Positions 37,238 through 45,656 of a DNA stretch of 64,000 nt are shown here, piece after piece (position 1 is the first letter of the stretch; each line of letters opens with the position of its first letter). Source of the stretch: Albimonas donghaensis (lineage in GTDB: Bacteria > Pseudomonadota > Alphaproteobacteria > Rhodobacterales > Rhodobacteraceae). The notes beneath the pieces were generated by a model that was given only the letters and a program-made list of their open reading frames with translations, was not told the origin of the DNA and did not search any database. Position numbers and translations under genes: made by a program. The stretch is taken from positions 558,001 to 622,000 of the forward strand of contig NZ_FNMZ01000001.1 of NCBI RefSeq assembly GCF_900106695.1, in the 5' to 3' direction.

Positions 37238-38650
37238 ATGGTCGGGCGTCCCGCAGACGGCTCCGGCGTCGAGTCCCGGCCGGCTGAACCGCCGGCCGGG
37301 CCCGGACCCTTTGGTCGCCTCGACCTTCCGGCCTTCGCCCTTCTCCTCGCGCTTTTCGCGGCGGAGCGGCTGGCGATCCACGCGCTCGGCGTATCCCCCG
37401 ACCCCACCGCCATCGCCGGCCTGTGGCAGCATCTGCCGCTGTCGGCGCTGAGGGAGGATTATTGGGGCGCGCTGGGCGGTCTGCGCTCGCAGCCGCCCTT
37501 GTGGAACGGGGTGCTGGGGGCGGCGGCGCGGGTCTGCGGGGGCGACCTGTTCTGCGTCGCAAGCGGCTTTCAGTGGAGCTTCATGGGGTTGACCCTGCTC
37601 TCCGCCGTGATGGTCCGCGCCGGGCTGGGGCTGGCGGGGGCGCGGCCCTGGCTGGCCTGGGGCGCGGCGTATCTGCTGGCGCTGGGCCCCTCGGCGGCGT
37701 TCTTCGAGCTGTTTCCGCTTTACGCCCACCTCACCATGGCGCTGGCGGCCGGGATCGGGCTGGCGCTGGCGGCGCTGGCGCGGGACGGCGCGCGCCTCTG
37801 GCCGCTGGCGGCGCTCTATGCGCTGACGGCGGCGCTGTGCCTGACCTGGAGCCTGTTTCATCCGGCCTTTCTGCCGCTGGCCGCGCTCTGCGCCTGGCTG
37901 GCGGGGGCGCGGCGGGTGGTGACGCGGCCGGCGGGACTGGCGCTGCTGGTGGTTTTCGGGCTGGCGGCGGGGGCGCCTGCGATCCGCAATCAGGCGGATT
38001 ACGGGCTCTTCGCCGGCGGGACCTGGGGCGGGATGAACCTGGCGCAGACGGTCCGCGGCCTGGCGCGCGAGGACCGCGCCCGCTGCGCATTCTCCACCGC
38101 CATCAAGGAAATAGACGCGATCCATCCCGGTATCGGCCACAAGGCGCTGCATCTGCCGGAGGCGGCGTGGCGTTCGCGCGCATGCCTCGACGCCTCGGTC
38201 GCGGCGATCGCGGAGGCGCCGTGGTCCTGGTTGTGGGGGCGGGCGGGGGCGGTCGAGGCCTCGCACCGGCTGTGGCCCTATGAATACGCGCAGTATCGCC
38301 CGCTGGGATGGGAGCGGCTGCCGATCCCCGATGCGGCGCGGGCGCAGGATGCGGGCGCGTGGCGCCAGGACATGAGCGCCGCCGTGCTGGGCGGCTGGCC
38401 GACCTTCGCCTGGTATGCGGCCATCGCGCTGGGCGCGGTCGGGGCGCTGGCCTCGGGCCGGTTCGGCGCGAGCCATGGGCTGGCGCTGGCGTTGATCGTG
38501 ATGATCGCGGCGGAGGAGGGCATGGCGCATCTGTTCAACGGCGCCGAGCAGGCGCGGATGCGCTGGACCGTCGAGCCGCTGATCCTGATGCTGGCCGCGA
38601 TGATCGTCGAGGCCTGCTTGGGGGGACGCCGGGACGGGCGCTCGAGCTGA
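37238..38650 (+). CDS. Polytopic membrane protein, possibly glycosyltransferase-like
   Basis: About 470 residues with some nine to ten membrane helices and a periplasmic-type soluble stretch at about residues 255-375. An acidic/aromatic loop after the first helix (VSPDPTAIAGLWQHLP, LREDYW, SQPPLWNG) recalls GT-C glycosyltransferases of the PMT/ArnT type, but the diagnostic DE/DD motif is not certain, so this is a weak suggestion. The ATG at 37238 is preferred to the TTG at 37232. It converges with trpE, and with the preceding gene forms a plus-strand insert in the trp region. Confidence 0.65.
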   Translation: MVGRPADGSGVESRPAEPPAGPGPFGRLDLPAFALLLALFAAERLAIHALGVSPDPTAIAGLWQHLPLSALREDYWGALGGLRSQPPLWNGVLGAAARVCGGDLFCVASGFQWSFMGLTLLSAVMVRAGLGLAGARPWLAWGAAYLLALGPSAAFFELFPLYAHLTMALAAGIGLALAALARDGARLWPLAALYALTAALCLTWSLFHPAFLPLAALCAWLAGARRVVTRPAGLALLVVFGLAAGAPAIRNQADYGLFAGGTWGGMNLAQTVRGLAREDRARCAFSTAIKEIDAIHPGIGHKALHLPEAAWRSRACLDASVAAIAEAPWSWLWGRAGAVEASHRLWPYEYAQYRPLGWERLPIPDAARAQDAGAWRQDMSAAVLGGWPTFAWYAAIALGAVGALASGRFGASHGLALALIVMIAAEEGMAHLFNGAEQARMRWTVEPLILMLAAMIVEACLGGRRDGRSS

Positions 38651-38687
38651 CGCTCGTCGCCCCGCCCGCCGTCCCCCCTGCCGGTGG

Positions 38688-40196
38688 TCAGCGGTTGCGG
38701 CGGTCGTCGAAGCGGCCGGCTTCCTCGGCGGCCTTCATCAGGGCGCGGGCCTTGTTCACCGTTTCCTGGAATTCGGCCTCGGGGTCGCTGTCATGCACCA
38801 CGCCGCCGCCGGCCTGGACATACATCTTGCCGTCCTTGACCACCGCGGTGCGCAGGGCGATGCACATGTCCATCTCGTCCGCGGCGGAGATATAGCCGAC
38901 CCCGCCCGCGTAGACCCCGCGCTTTTCCGGCTCCAGCTCGTCGATGATCTCCATCGCCCGGACCTTCGGCGCGCCCGAGACGGTGCCCGCCGGCAGGCCG
39001 GCGAGCAGGGCGCCCAGCGCGTCCATGTCCCCGCGCAGCTTGCCCTCGACATTGGAGACGATGTGCATGACGTGGGAATAGCGCTCCACCGTATAGGTGG
39101 CGGTGGGGACGACGGTGCCGATCTCCGCCACCCGGCCCACGTCGTTGCGGCCCAGGTCGAGAAGCATCAGGTGCTCCGCCCGCTCCTTGGGATCGGCGAG
39201 CAGCTCGGCTTCCAGCCGGTCGTCCTCCTCCGGCGTCTCGCCGCGGGGGCGGGTGCCGGCGATGGGGCGGATGGTGACCGTGCCGTCGCGCACCCGGACC
39301 AGGATCTCGGGGCTGGCGCCGACCACCTGGAAGTCGCCGAAATTGAAGTAGAACATGTAGGGCGAGGGGTTGGTGCGCCGCAAAGCCCGGTAAAGCGCGA
39401 AGGGCGGCGCGGGGAAATCCACCGTCCAGCGCTGCGAGGGCACGACCTGGAAGATGTCGCCCGAAAGGATGTATTCCTTGGCCCTGGCGACCACTTCCAG
39501 GTAGCGCTCGAAGCTGGTGTTGGAGACCTGCTCGGGCGCCGGCGCCGGATCGCCGTCGGCGCGGGCCTCGGAGGGCGCGCGGTCGAGGTCCATGACCGCG
39601 TCCGACAGCCGCTCCGCCGCGCGGGCGTAGGCGGCGCGCGCGGTCTCTCCCGTGCCGGCGCGCACCGGGGTCACGAAGGTCACCTCGTCCTTCACCGAAT
39701 CCACCGCCGCCACGATGGTCGGGCGCATCATCACCGCGTCGGGCAGGCCCAGCGGGTCGGCGTTGGGCTCGGGCAGGCGCTCCACATGGCGGACCATGTC
39801 ATAGCCGAGATAGCCGAACAGCCCGGCCATCCCCGGCGGCAGGCCGCGGGGCAGCTCGATCCGGCTTTCCTCCAGCGCGGCGCGGAGGCTTTCCAGCACC
39901 GGGCGGGGGTCATGCTCGAACGCGTCCGAATCCCAGCGGGCCGAGCGGTTGATCTCCGCCCGGTCCCCTCGGCAGCGCCAGATCAGGTCGGGCTTGAAGC
40001 CGATGAAGGAATAGCGGCCGCGGGTGTCGCCGCCGGTCACGCTCTCCAGCATGAAGCTGTCCCGGCGCGCCTGGGTCAGCTTCAGCATCAGCGACACCGG
40101 CGTGTCGAGATCCGCCGGAATGGTGCAGTGGACGGCCTGGGAGCGTCCGGCCGCGAAGCCGGCCTCGAACGTGGCGAAATCGGGAAGGATCTGCAT
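38688..40196 (-). CDS. trpE: Anthranilate synthase component I
   Basis: 502-residue chorismate-using subunit of anthranilate synthase. The N-terminal feedback site is visible in SFMLESVTGGDTRGRYSFIG; the C-terminal catalytic domain has FQVVPSQRW, IAGTRPRGETPEED, LLDLGRNDVGRV and GAPKVRAMEIIDELEP. GAGG precedes the ATG at 40196. It follows the PpiD-like gene by 86 bases with no leader peptide or attenuator that I can see, so control by attenuation is unlikely at this site. Confidence 0.97.
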   Translation of the reverse strand: MQILPDFATFEAGFAAGRSQAVHCTIPADLDTPVSLMLKLTQARRDSFMLESVTGGDTRGRYSFIGFKPDLIWRCRGDRAEINRSARWDSDAFEHDPRPVLESLRAALEESRIELPRGLPPGMAGLFGYLGYDMVRHVERLPEPNADPLGLPDAVMMRPTIVAAVDSVKDEVTFVTPVRAGTGETARAAYARAAERLSDAVMDLDRAPSEARADGDPAPAPEQVSNTSFERYLEVVARAKEYILSGDIFQVVPSQRWTVDFPAPPFALYRALRRTNPSPYMFYFNFGDFQVVGASPEILVRVRDGTVTIRPIAGTRPRGETPEEDDRLEAELLADPKERAEHLMLLDLGRNDVGRVAEIGTVVPTATYTVERYSHVMHIVSNVEGKLRGDMDALGALLAGLPAGTVSGAPKVRAMEIIDELEPEKRGVYAGGVGYISAADEMDMCIALRTAVVKDGKMYVQAGGGVVHDSDPEAEFQETVNKARALMKAAEEAGRFDDRRNR

Positions 40197-40282
40197 CGGA
40201 ATTGCCTCGGCGGGCGGGGCCTTGGGGGCGGTCGGCGGCCGGCCGGGGCGCCTGCGCGGCGGCCCCGTCCGGTCCGTCGGGC

Positions 40283-42163
40283 TCAGCGCAGGGCGCTGAT
40301 CGCCTGTTCCATGGCCTGCGGGTTGAAATTCGCGCCGATCCGGTTCTGCACCGCGGCTGCGAAATAGGTGTAGAGGTCCTGGGAGACCGAGCCGTCCAGC
40401 GCCTCCCGCCATCGCGCCAGCAGTTCCGCCGCCTGACCGGACTGGAGGTCGGCGGGGGTGATGCCGGCGACCTCGACCAGCGCCGCGCCGTCGGGCGTGG
40501 CGACGGCGAGCACCGCGCCCTGCTCGGCGGCGAAGAGGGTCTCCATCGCCTCGGCGGTCAGGCCGGGGGCGGGCTGGTCGCGGCGCAGGGGCGGCAGCTC
40601 GACCGGGGCGGCGGGCAGTTCGGCGGTCACGTCCTCCCAGCTTTCGCCGGCGGAGATGCGGTCGGAGGCGTCCTCGGCGGCGACCAGGGCCGCGTCCATG
40701 CGGGCCTGCGCGGCCCAGTCGGCGGCGACCCGGTCGCGGATCTCGTCCAGCGGCAGGTCGGAGGCGGGGGTCTCCGCGTCCACACGGACCAGCGCATAGG
40801 CGCCGTTCCCGGCTTCGAGCAGGTCGCGCTCCTCGCCCGGGGCGGCGGTGAAGACCTCCTCCAGGAAGGCGGGATCACGGGCGAAGGCGCCCACGGCGCC
40901 GGTCCCGTCCGCGGTCACGGCGTCGGACTGGCGCAGCGGCAGACCGGCGTCGCGGGCGATCTCCTCCAGCGTGGCGCCGGAGGCGAGCAGGTCCGCGGCC
41001 TCCTCGGCCTCCGAATGGGCGCGGTCGCGGGCGCGGGTCATGGCGAGTTCGGCTTCCAGCTCTCCGCGCGCATCCTCGAAGGCGGTGGCGCGGGCCGGGA
41101 TTATGGCGCGGATGTTGTAAAGCGTCGGGCCGAACAGGGTGTCGACCGGGCCGACGGGGCCCAGCTCGTCGGTCCCGAACACCACCTCGGCGGCCTCCGC
41201 GTCCAGCGCGTCGCGGGGGATTTCGCCCTGGTCGATGTCGGCGGCGCTCAGGTCGCGCTCGGCGGCGAGCGTCTCGAAGCTGGTCTCGCCGGCGGCGATG
41301 GCTTCGGCGGCTTCGGCGGCGGTGGCCTCGTCGGCGAAGGCCAGCATGTCCACGGCCCGGGTCTCGGGCTGGGAGAAGCGGTCGGCGGCGGCCTCGAAGG
41401 CGGCGCGCAGATCGTCCTCGGGGACCTCGATATCGGCGGCGAGCGTGGCCGGCGCGATCTCGATCCAGGTCACGGCGCGGCTTTCGGGGGCGCGGTAGCG
41501 GTCCTGGTTGGCCTCGTGGAAGGCGGCGAGGGTGGCGTCGTCGGGGGCCTCGGGCTGCGGCATGGCGGCGGCGGGCAGGGAGGCGAGGCGGAAGGTCCGG
41601 GTCTCGAACGCCCGGGCGATCAGGCGCTCGGCGAAGCCCGGGGCGGCTTCGGCCCCGCGGGACACGGCGCCGGTGACCGCGTCGCGGGCCAGCGACTTGC
41701 GCAGGTCGTCCTCGAAGCGGTCGACGGCGAAGCCCAGCCGCTCCAGCACGAATCGATACTGCTCCTCGTCGAACGTGCCGTCGAGCCCGTGGAAGGAGGG
41801 TGAGGAGAGGATGGCGTCGCGCAGCGCGTGGTCGTCGGCGGAGATGCCGAGGCGCCGGGCCTCCTCGTTCAGCGCGGCGTCGCGGACCAGGCGCGCGGTG
41901 ACCGACTGCGGCAGGCCCATGGCCTGGGCCGAGGCGATGTCCACGGGCTGGCCGGAGCGCTGGGAGACGGAGCGCATCTCGCGGTCCAGCGCCATGGCGT
42001 AGTCCTCGACGGTGACCTTCTGCTCGCCCACGGTGATGACGCTGTTGCCGCCGCCGCCGAAGTCCATGTCGCCGACGCCCCAGACCGCGAAGGACAGGAT
42101 CAGCAGGCCGAAGAGGATGCGGAACACCCAGGTCTTGGCGGCGCGGCGCAGCAGGTGGAGCAT
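40283..42163 (-). CDS. PpiD/SurA-like membrane-anchored peptidyl-prolyl isomerase
   Basis: 626-residue periplasmic folding factor anchored by one N-terminal helix (ILFGLLILSFAVWGVGDM). A SurA_N-type chaperone domain follows (about 40-170: VEDYAMALDREM, LPQSVTARLVRDAALNEEARRLG). The parvulin domain region (about 250-370) is present in outline but weakly conserved, so isomerase activity is doubtful. The rest is acidic and Ala-rich, again chaperone-like. Located upstream of trpE as in other Rhodobacterales. Confidence 0.88.
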   Translation of the reverse strand: MLHLLRRAAKTWVFRILFGLLILSFAVWGVGDMDFGGGGNSVITVGEQKVTVEDYAMALDREMRSVSQRSGQPVDIASAQAMGLPQSVTARLVRDAALNEEARRLGISADDHALRDAILSSPSFHGLDGTFDEEQYRFVLERLGFAVDRFEDDLRKSLARDAVTGAVSRGAEAAPGFAERLIARAFETRTFRLASLPAAAMPQPEAPDDATLAAFHEANQDRYRAPESRAVTWIEIAPATLAADIEVPEDDLRAAFEAAADRFSQPETRAVDMLAFADEATAAEAAEAIAAGETSFETLAAERDLSAADIDQGEIPRDALDAEAAEVVFGTDELGPVGPVDTLFGPTLYNIRAIIPARATAFEDARGELEAELAMTRARDRAHSEAEEAADLLASGATLEEIARDAGLPLRQSDAVTADGTGAVGAFARDPAFLEEVFTAAPGEERDLLEAGNGAYALVRVDAETPASDLPLDEIRDRVAADWAAQARMDAALVAAEDASDRISAGESWEDVTAELPAAPVELPPLRRDQPAPGLTAEAMETLFAAEQGAVLAVATPDGAALVEVAGITPADLQSGQAAELLARWREALDGSVSQDLYTYFAAAVQNRIGANFNPQAMEQAISALR

Positions 42164-42673
42164 GAGCGAGGCCTTCGAAGGTTGAGGGCGCGGATTTCGC
42201 GGCGCGAAAGGGCGAGGAACAGTCGGTCAAGGGTCTTACGCGCAGGCGCGGGCGGGGGCAACCGGGGGCCGCTCATGACTGCGTCAGCGGGGCGTTGGTG
42301 GGGCGCGGGGGGGCGGCCCTGCGGGCCGGGCGCCGCGTCGGGCGGGCGCCAGGCCGCGCCGTTTCGCCCGCGGCGCGCGTCATCGGCGGCGCGGGCGTCG
42401 AACGGGCCGAGCGGCGAACGCGGGGCGAACGGCGAGCGCGGGGCGAGCGGAGCGGCGAGCGCAGGGCGGAAGAATTGCGGGGCGGAAGGATTGCGGGGCG
42501 GTCCCGCTGCGCGCCGCTCCGGCGCCGCCGCGATGCGCCGGGCGGTCCGGCCGGGGCCGTTTCCCGCCCGCGCCGCCTGAAACGGGGCCGTGATCGGTCC
42601 GATCAAGCGCCGCGCGGGCGATCCGGCGCCGCCCTCGGGCCCGTCGACGCGCGGCTTCGGAACCGCTCCGGCG
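42164..42673. other. 510-bp intergenic region with degenerate tandem repeats
   Basis: No gene seen. Open frames are Arg/Gly-rich because of the repeats at 42413-42496 (listed separately). It must hold the promoter of the PpiD-trpE unit near 42200 and the 3' end of the methyltransferase transcript. Confidence 0.55.
42413..42496. repeat. Two short tandem repeat families
   Basis: Unit A is 18 bases, GGCGARCGCGGGGCGARC, in two full copies (42413-42430, 42431-42448) and one partial (42454-42467). Unit B is 16 bases, GGCGGAAGRATTGCGG, in two copies (42465-42480, 42481-42496) differing at one base. Confidence 0.8.
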
Positions 42674-43873
42674 TCAAGCGCCCGCCGCCGAGCGCAACGC
42701 CTCGCCATCGCCGGCTCCGCCGCCCGCCGCCCCGGCCGCGTCCATGGCGTCGAGCAGCGGCTCCACCAGCTGCGCCGCGATCCAGCGCGCCGCCGGAACC
42801 GCCACCCCGTCGCCGGCCAGCTTGTAGGCGTCGGTGTAGCCCCTGGGCAGCGCGTAATCCTCCGGCAAGCCCATCAGCCGCGCCGCCTCCCGCGCCGAGA
42901 TCAGCCGCATCCGCACCTTCCCCGAGGGCTCCACCAGCACCAGCGTCTGGCGCGAGGACCCGCCCGCCGGCGTCCGCAGGCAACCGGCGAGGTCGAAGCG
43001 CACCTCCGCCCGCTGCACGGTTCCGCCCCTCGTCTTGTCCGGCCGTGTCCTGCGATAGAGCGTGCCGGCCTGGGCGCGGCCCGATCGCGCGGCCTCCGCC
43101 TTCGCGGTCTCGATCCGGGCGAGATGGCGCGGGGTCATCATCCCCATCAGCCGCTTCACCTCCGCCGCCTTGCGCCAGGCGACGCCGTCGGGCCGGTCCT
43201 CCACGATGTCGGTCAGCTGCAGGTTGCGGCTGCGCGGCAGGTCCAGACGCAGGGCGCGGCGGGCGGGGCCGGCTTCTCCCAGCGCCTCCAGCGCCCGGGC
43301 CAGCGCCCTGGGGCGGGGAGGCGCGCCCTCCCCCTCCCGCAGCGCCTCGGGCGGCTCGCCCCCGAGCCAGGCCACCACGAAAAGCCGCGGCCGGGACTGG
43401 GGCAGGAAGGCCGAGGCGTCCACCACATGCGCGTCGAACCGGTAGCCCGCCTGCGCCAGCGCCGTGCACAGCGTCGCGAAATCCCGCGAGGACGAGGCCA
43501 GGCCCACCACGTTCTCGATCACCAGCGTGCGGGGGGCGCGGCCCTCGCGGGCCAGGTGCTCGATCAGGTACCAGAACGCCCAGAACACCGAGGACCGGGT
43601 CGTGCCGCCCAGCGTCATCCCCCGGCGGGCGCCGGCCAGGCTCAGGTCCTGGCAGGGGAAGGACGCCCAGGCCAGATCCGCCCGCCCCGGCAACTCCGCC
43701 GGCGCCACGGCGGACACGTCGCGCTCCAGCAGGTGATCGCCGCCGAAATTGGCCCTGTAGGCCGCGCATTTGGCGCGGTCGAGATCGTTGGCCCACAGGC
43801 AGTCCCAGCCGGGCCCGAGGCCGATCCGGGCCATGCCGCCGCCGGCGAAGAACTCGTAGAAGCTTCGGGTCAT
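42674..43873 (-). CDS. DNA (cytosine-5-)-methyltransferase, no restriction partner
   Basis: 399-residue m5C methyltransferase. Motifs in order: I, FYEFFAGGGMARIGL (SAM binding); IV, WASFPCQDLSLAG with catalytic C74; VI, LVIENVVGL with E120; VIII, LPQSRPRLFVV; then a target-recognition region of about 120 residues and motifs IX/X (ISAREAARLMGLPEDY; GDGVAVPAARWIAAQLV). All catalytic motifs are intact. No endonuclease gene is adjacent, so it is an orphan. GGGAG precedes the start at 43873. It follows the aminotransferase by 38 bases and is probably cotranscribed. Confidence 0.94.
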   Translation of the reverse strand: MTRSFYEFFAGGGMARIGLGPGWDCLWANDLDRAKCAAYRANFGGDHLLERDVSAVAPAELPGRADLAWASFPCQDLSLAGARRGMTLGGTTRSSVFWAFWYLIEHLAREGRAPRTLVIENVVGLASSSRDFATLCTALAQAGYRFDAHVVDASAFLPQSRPRLFVVAWLGGEPPEALREGEGAPPRPRALARALEALGEAGPARRALRLDLPRSRNLQLTDIVEDRPDGVAWRKAAEVKRLMGMMTPRHLARIETAKAEAARSGRAQAGTLYRRTRPDKTRGGTVQRAEVRFDLAGCLRTPAGGSSRQTLVLVEPSGKVRMRLISAREAARLMGLPEDYALPRGYTDAYKLAGDGVAVPAARWIAAQLVEPLLDAMDAAGAAGGGAGDGEALRSAAGA

Positions 43874-43910
43874 GCGCAGGTCTCCCGCGGACGCCGCTTC
43901 ACCGCCCCGC

Positions 43911-45155
43911 TCACCGTCTCGCCCGCCCCGCGGAGAAGTCGGCGAGCCGCGCCAGCGCGTCCCGCAACCCGTCCGCATCCGCATTGGCGAAGGCCACGCG
44001 GAAGGATTGGGGGCCGAGCGGATCGCCCTGCGGGCAGAACATCGTGCCGGGCAGGATCAGCAGGGACTGCTCGTCCACCAGCGCCTTGCACAGCGTCTCG
44101 GCGTCCTCGGCGAAGGGGTGGCGGATATAGGCGAAATAGGCGCCGCAGCCCATCAGCTCCCAGTCCGGAAGGGCCTGGCGGAAGCTGTCGCGGACCACGG
44201 CGCGGCGGGCGAGGATCTCGTCCCGCTGGCCGGTCACGAAATCGTCCAGGTGGCGGAGCCCGTGCAGCGCCGCGATCTGGCCGAGCTGCCCCGCGCAGAT
44301 CTGCACCGAGTCGAGGAATTTCTCGGCCTGCGCCAGCCGCGCGGGATGCGCGATGGCGAGCCCGACGCGGTGTCCGGTCAGGCGATACGCCTTTGAGAAG
44401 GAATAGAGATGGACGAGCGTCTCACGCCATTCGGGGTCGGAGAACAGGGCGTGGGGGGCGGCGTCGCGGCTGTCGAAGTCGCGATAGGTCTCGTCGAGCA
44501 TCAGCGCCGCGCCATGGCGGCGGGCGAGGGCCGCGAAGGCCTCGACCAGGCCCGCGGGATATTCGGCGCCGGTGGGGTTGTTGGGGGTGATGAGCACGAT
44601 GGCCGTCACGCCGTCCATCCGCGCCTCGGCGGCGGCGAGATCGGGGTTGAGATCGGCGTCGCAGGGCAGGGGGCGGGCCTCGATCCCCATCATGTCGCAC
44701 CACATCTTGTGGTTGAAATACCACGGGACGGGCAGGAGGATCGCGTCGCCGGGCCCGGCCAGCGTGGCCAGCATGGCGCAGAAGGCCTGGTTGCAGCCGG
44801 CGGTGACGGCGACGTCCTCGGGGCGGATCTCGCCGGAATAGTCGCGCGACCAGCGGGCGGCCACGTCCTCGCGCAGGGCGGGCAGGCCGAGCACGGGGCC
44901 GTAGAGATGCGCCTGCGGATCGTTCAGCGCGGCCTCGGCGATGGCCCGGCGCAGGCCCTCGGGGGGCGGGTCCACGGGCGCGGCCTGGGAAAGGTTCAGA
45001 AGCGGGCGTTCGGCCGGGAAGGACTTGCCCTCGATCCAGCGGCGGGCCTCCATCACCGGCGGCTCGGAGGTGGCGGCCAGCGCCGCGGGCAGCGGGCCCG
45101 GGAAGGCGGGGGCTGCGGAACGGGGCTCGGCGGGGGAGGCGGAGGCGCGGGTCAT
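43911..45155 (-). CDS. PLP-dependent class I/II aminotransferase
   Basis: 414-residue fold type I aminotransferase. The Schiff-base Lys lies in HLYSFSKAYRLTGHRVG; PNNPTGAEYP and the DETYRDF Asp/Tyr pair bind the cofactor; YGPVLGLPALREDVA is the N-terminal family segment. The start at 45155 is the first ATG before the conserved part; the longer frame is low-complexity. Substrate not determinable; aspartate/alanine-type enzymes are closest in pattern. Confidence 0.92.
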   Translation of the reverse strand: MTRASASPAEPRSAAPAFPGPLPAALAATSEPPVMEARRWIEGKSFPAERPLLNLSQAAPVDPPPEGLRRAIAEAALNDPQAHLYGPVLGLPALREDVAARWSRDYSGEIRPEDVAVTAGCNQAFCAMLATLAGPGDAILLPVPWYFNHKMWCDMMGIEARPLPCDADLNPDLAAAEARMDGVTAIVLITPNNPTGAEYPAGLVEAFAALARRHGAALMLDETYRDFDSRDAAPHALFSDPEWRETLVHLYSFSKAYRLTGHRVGLAIAHPARLAQAEKFLDSVQICAGQLGQIAALHGLRHLDDFVTGQRDEILARRAVVRDSFRQALPDWELMGCGAYFAYIRHPFAEDAETLCKALVDEQSLLILPGTMFCPQGDPLGPQSFRVAFANADADGLRDALARLADFSAGRARR

Positions 45156-45656
45156 GCGCGCGACGATAGCGGGCGGCGCGGCGGGGCGGAAGGGTTCGCG
45201 CGACGGCGGAGGCGGCGTGCGACAGGGTGGCCGGTCATGGGCGGGCCGCCGGGCGCCGGGCGCCGCGTTCGGCCGGGCGCCTGGCGGCGCGCGGGCGCCC
45301 GCGGCGCGCTGAGGGGGCGGGGCCTGGCGGCGCCGTCGCCGGAAGGACAGGATCGCGCGAGCGGGTCTTGCGAGCATCGCGGCGCTGGCGGCGTTCCGAT
45401 CCGAATGCGTTTGGGCGCCCCGTCTCGGCGCCGGGTCTCGGGATCAGGAGGGCCGGGGCTCGCGCGGCCCTGCGGCGCTTCGTCCGTTCCATGGAGGGAA
45501 AGCGACCATCCGCGGTCGCCGCTCCCCCCCCCCCCGCGCTGTCGGCGGGATCGATGAAACCTACCCGCCCTCGCCCCCGGCGCCCTGCCGCGCGGGCGCC
45601 GCGGCGCCGCCCTCGGGCCGGTCGACGCGCGGCTTCCTCCGCCGGTCTCGCCTGGT
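45156..45656. other. 500-bp intergenic region with a C12 tract
   Basis: No gene seen between the aminotransferase start and the hydrolase stop. A run of twelve C residues lies at 45524-45535. Open frames here are Arg/Ala/Pro-rich and not conserved. Confidence 0.55.
45524..45535. repeat. Poly-C tract of 12
   Basis: Twelve consecutive C residues (G on the coding strand), the longest homopolymer in the window. It lies about 370 bases upstream of the aminotransferase start and 120 bases after the hydrolase stop. Confidence 0.9.

Noticed and set aside
38651-40282. trp leader peptide or attenuator at trpE
   Set aside because: No Trp-rich short frame or competing hairpins between the PpiD-like gene and trpE.
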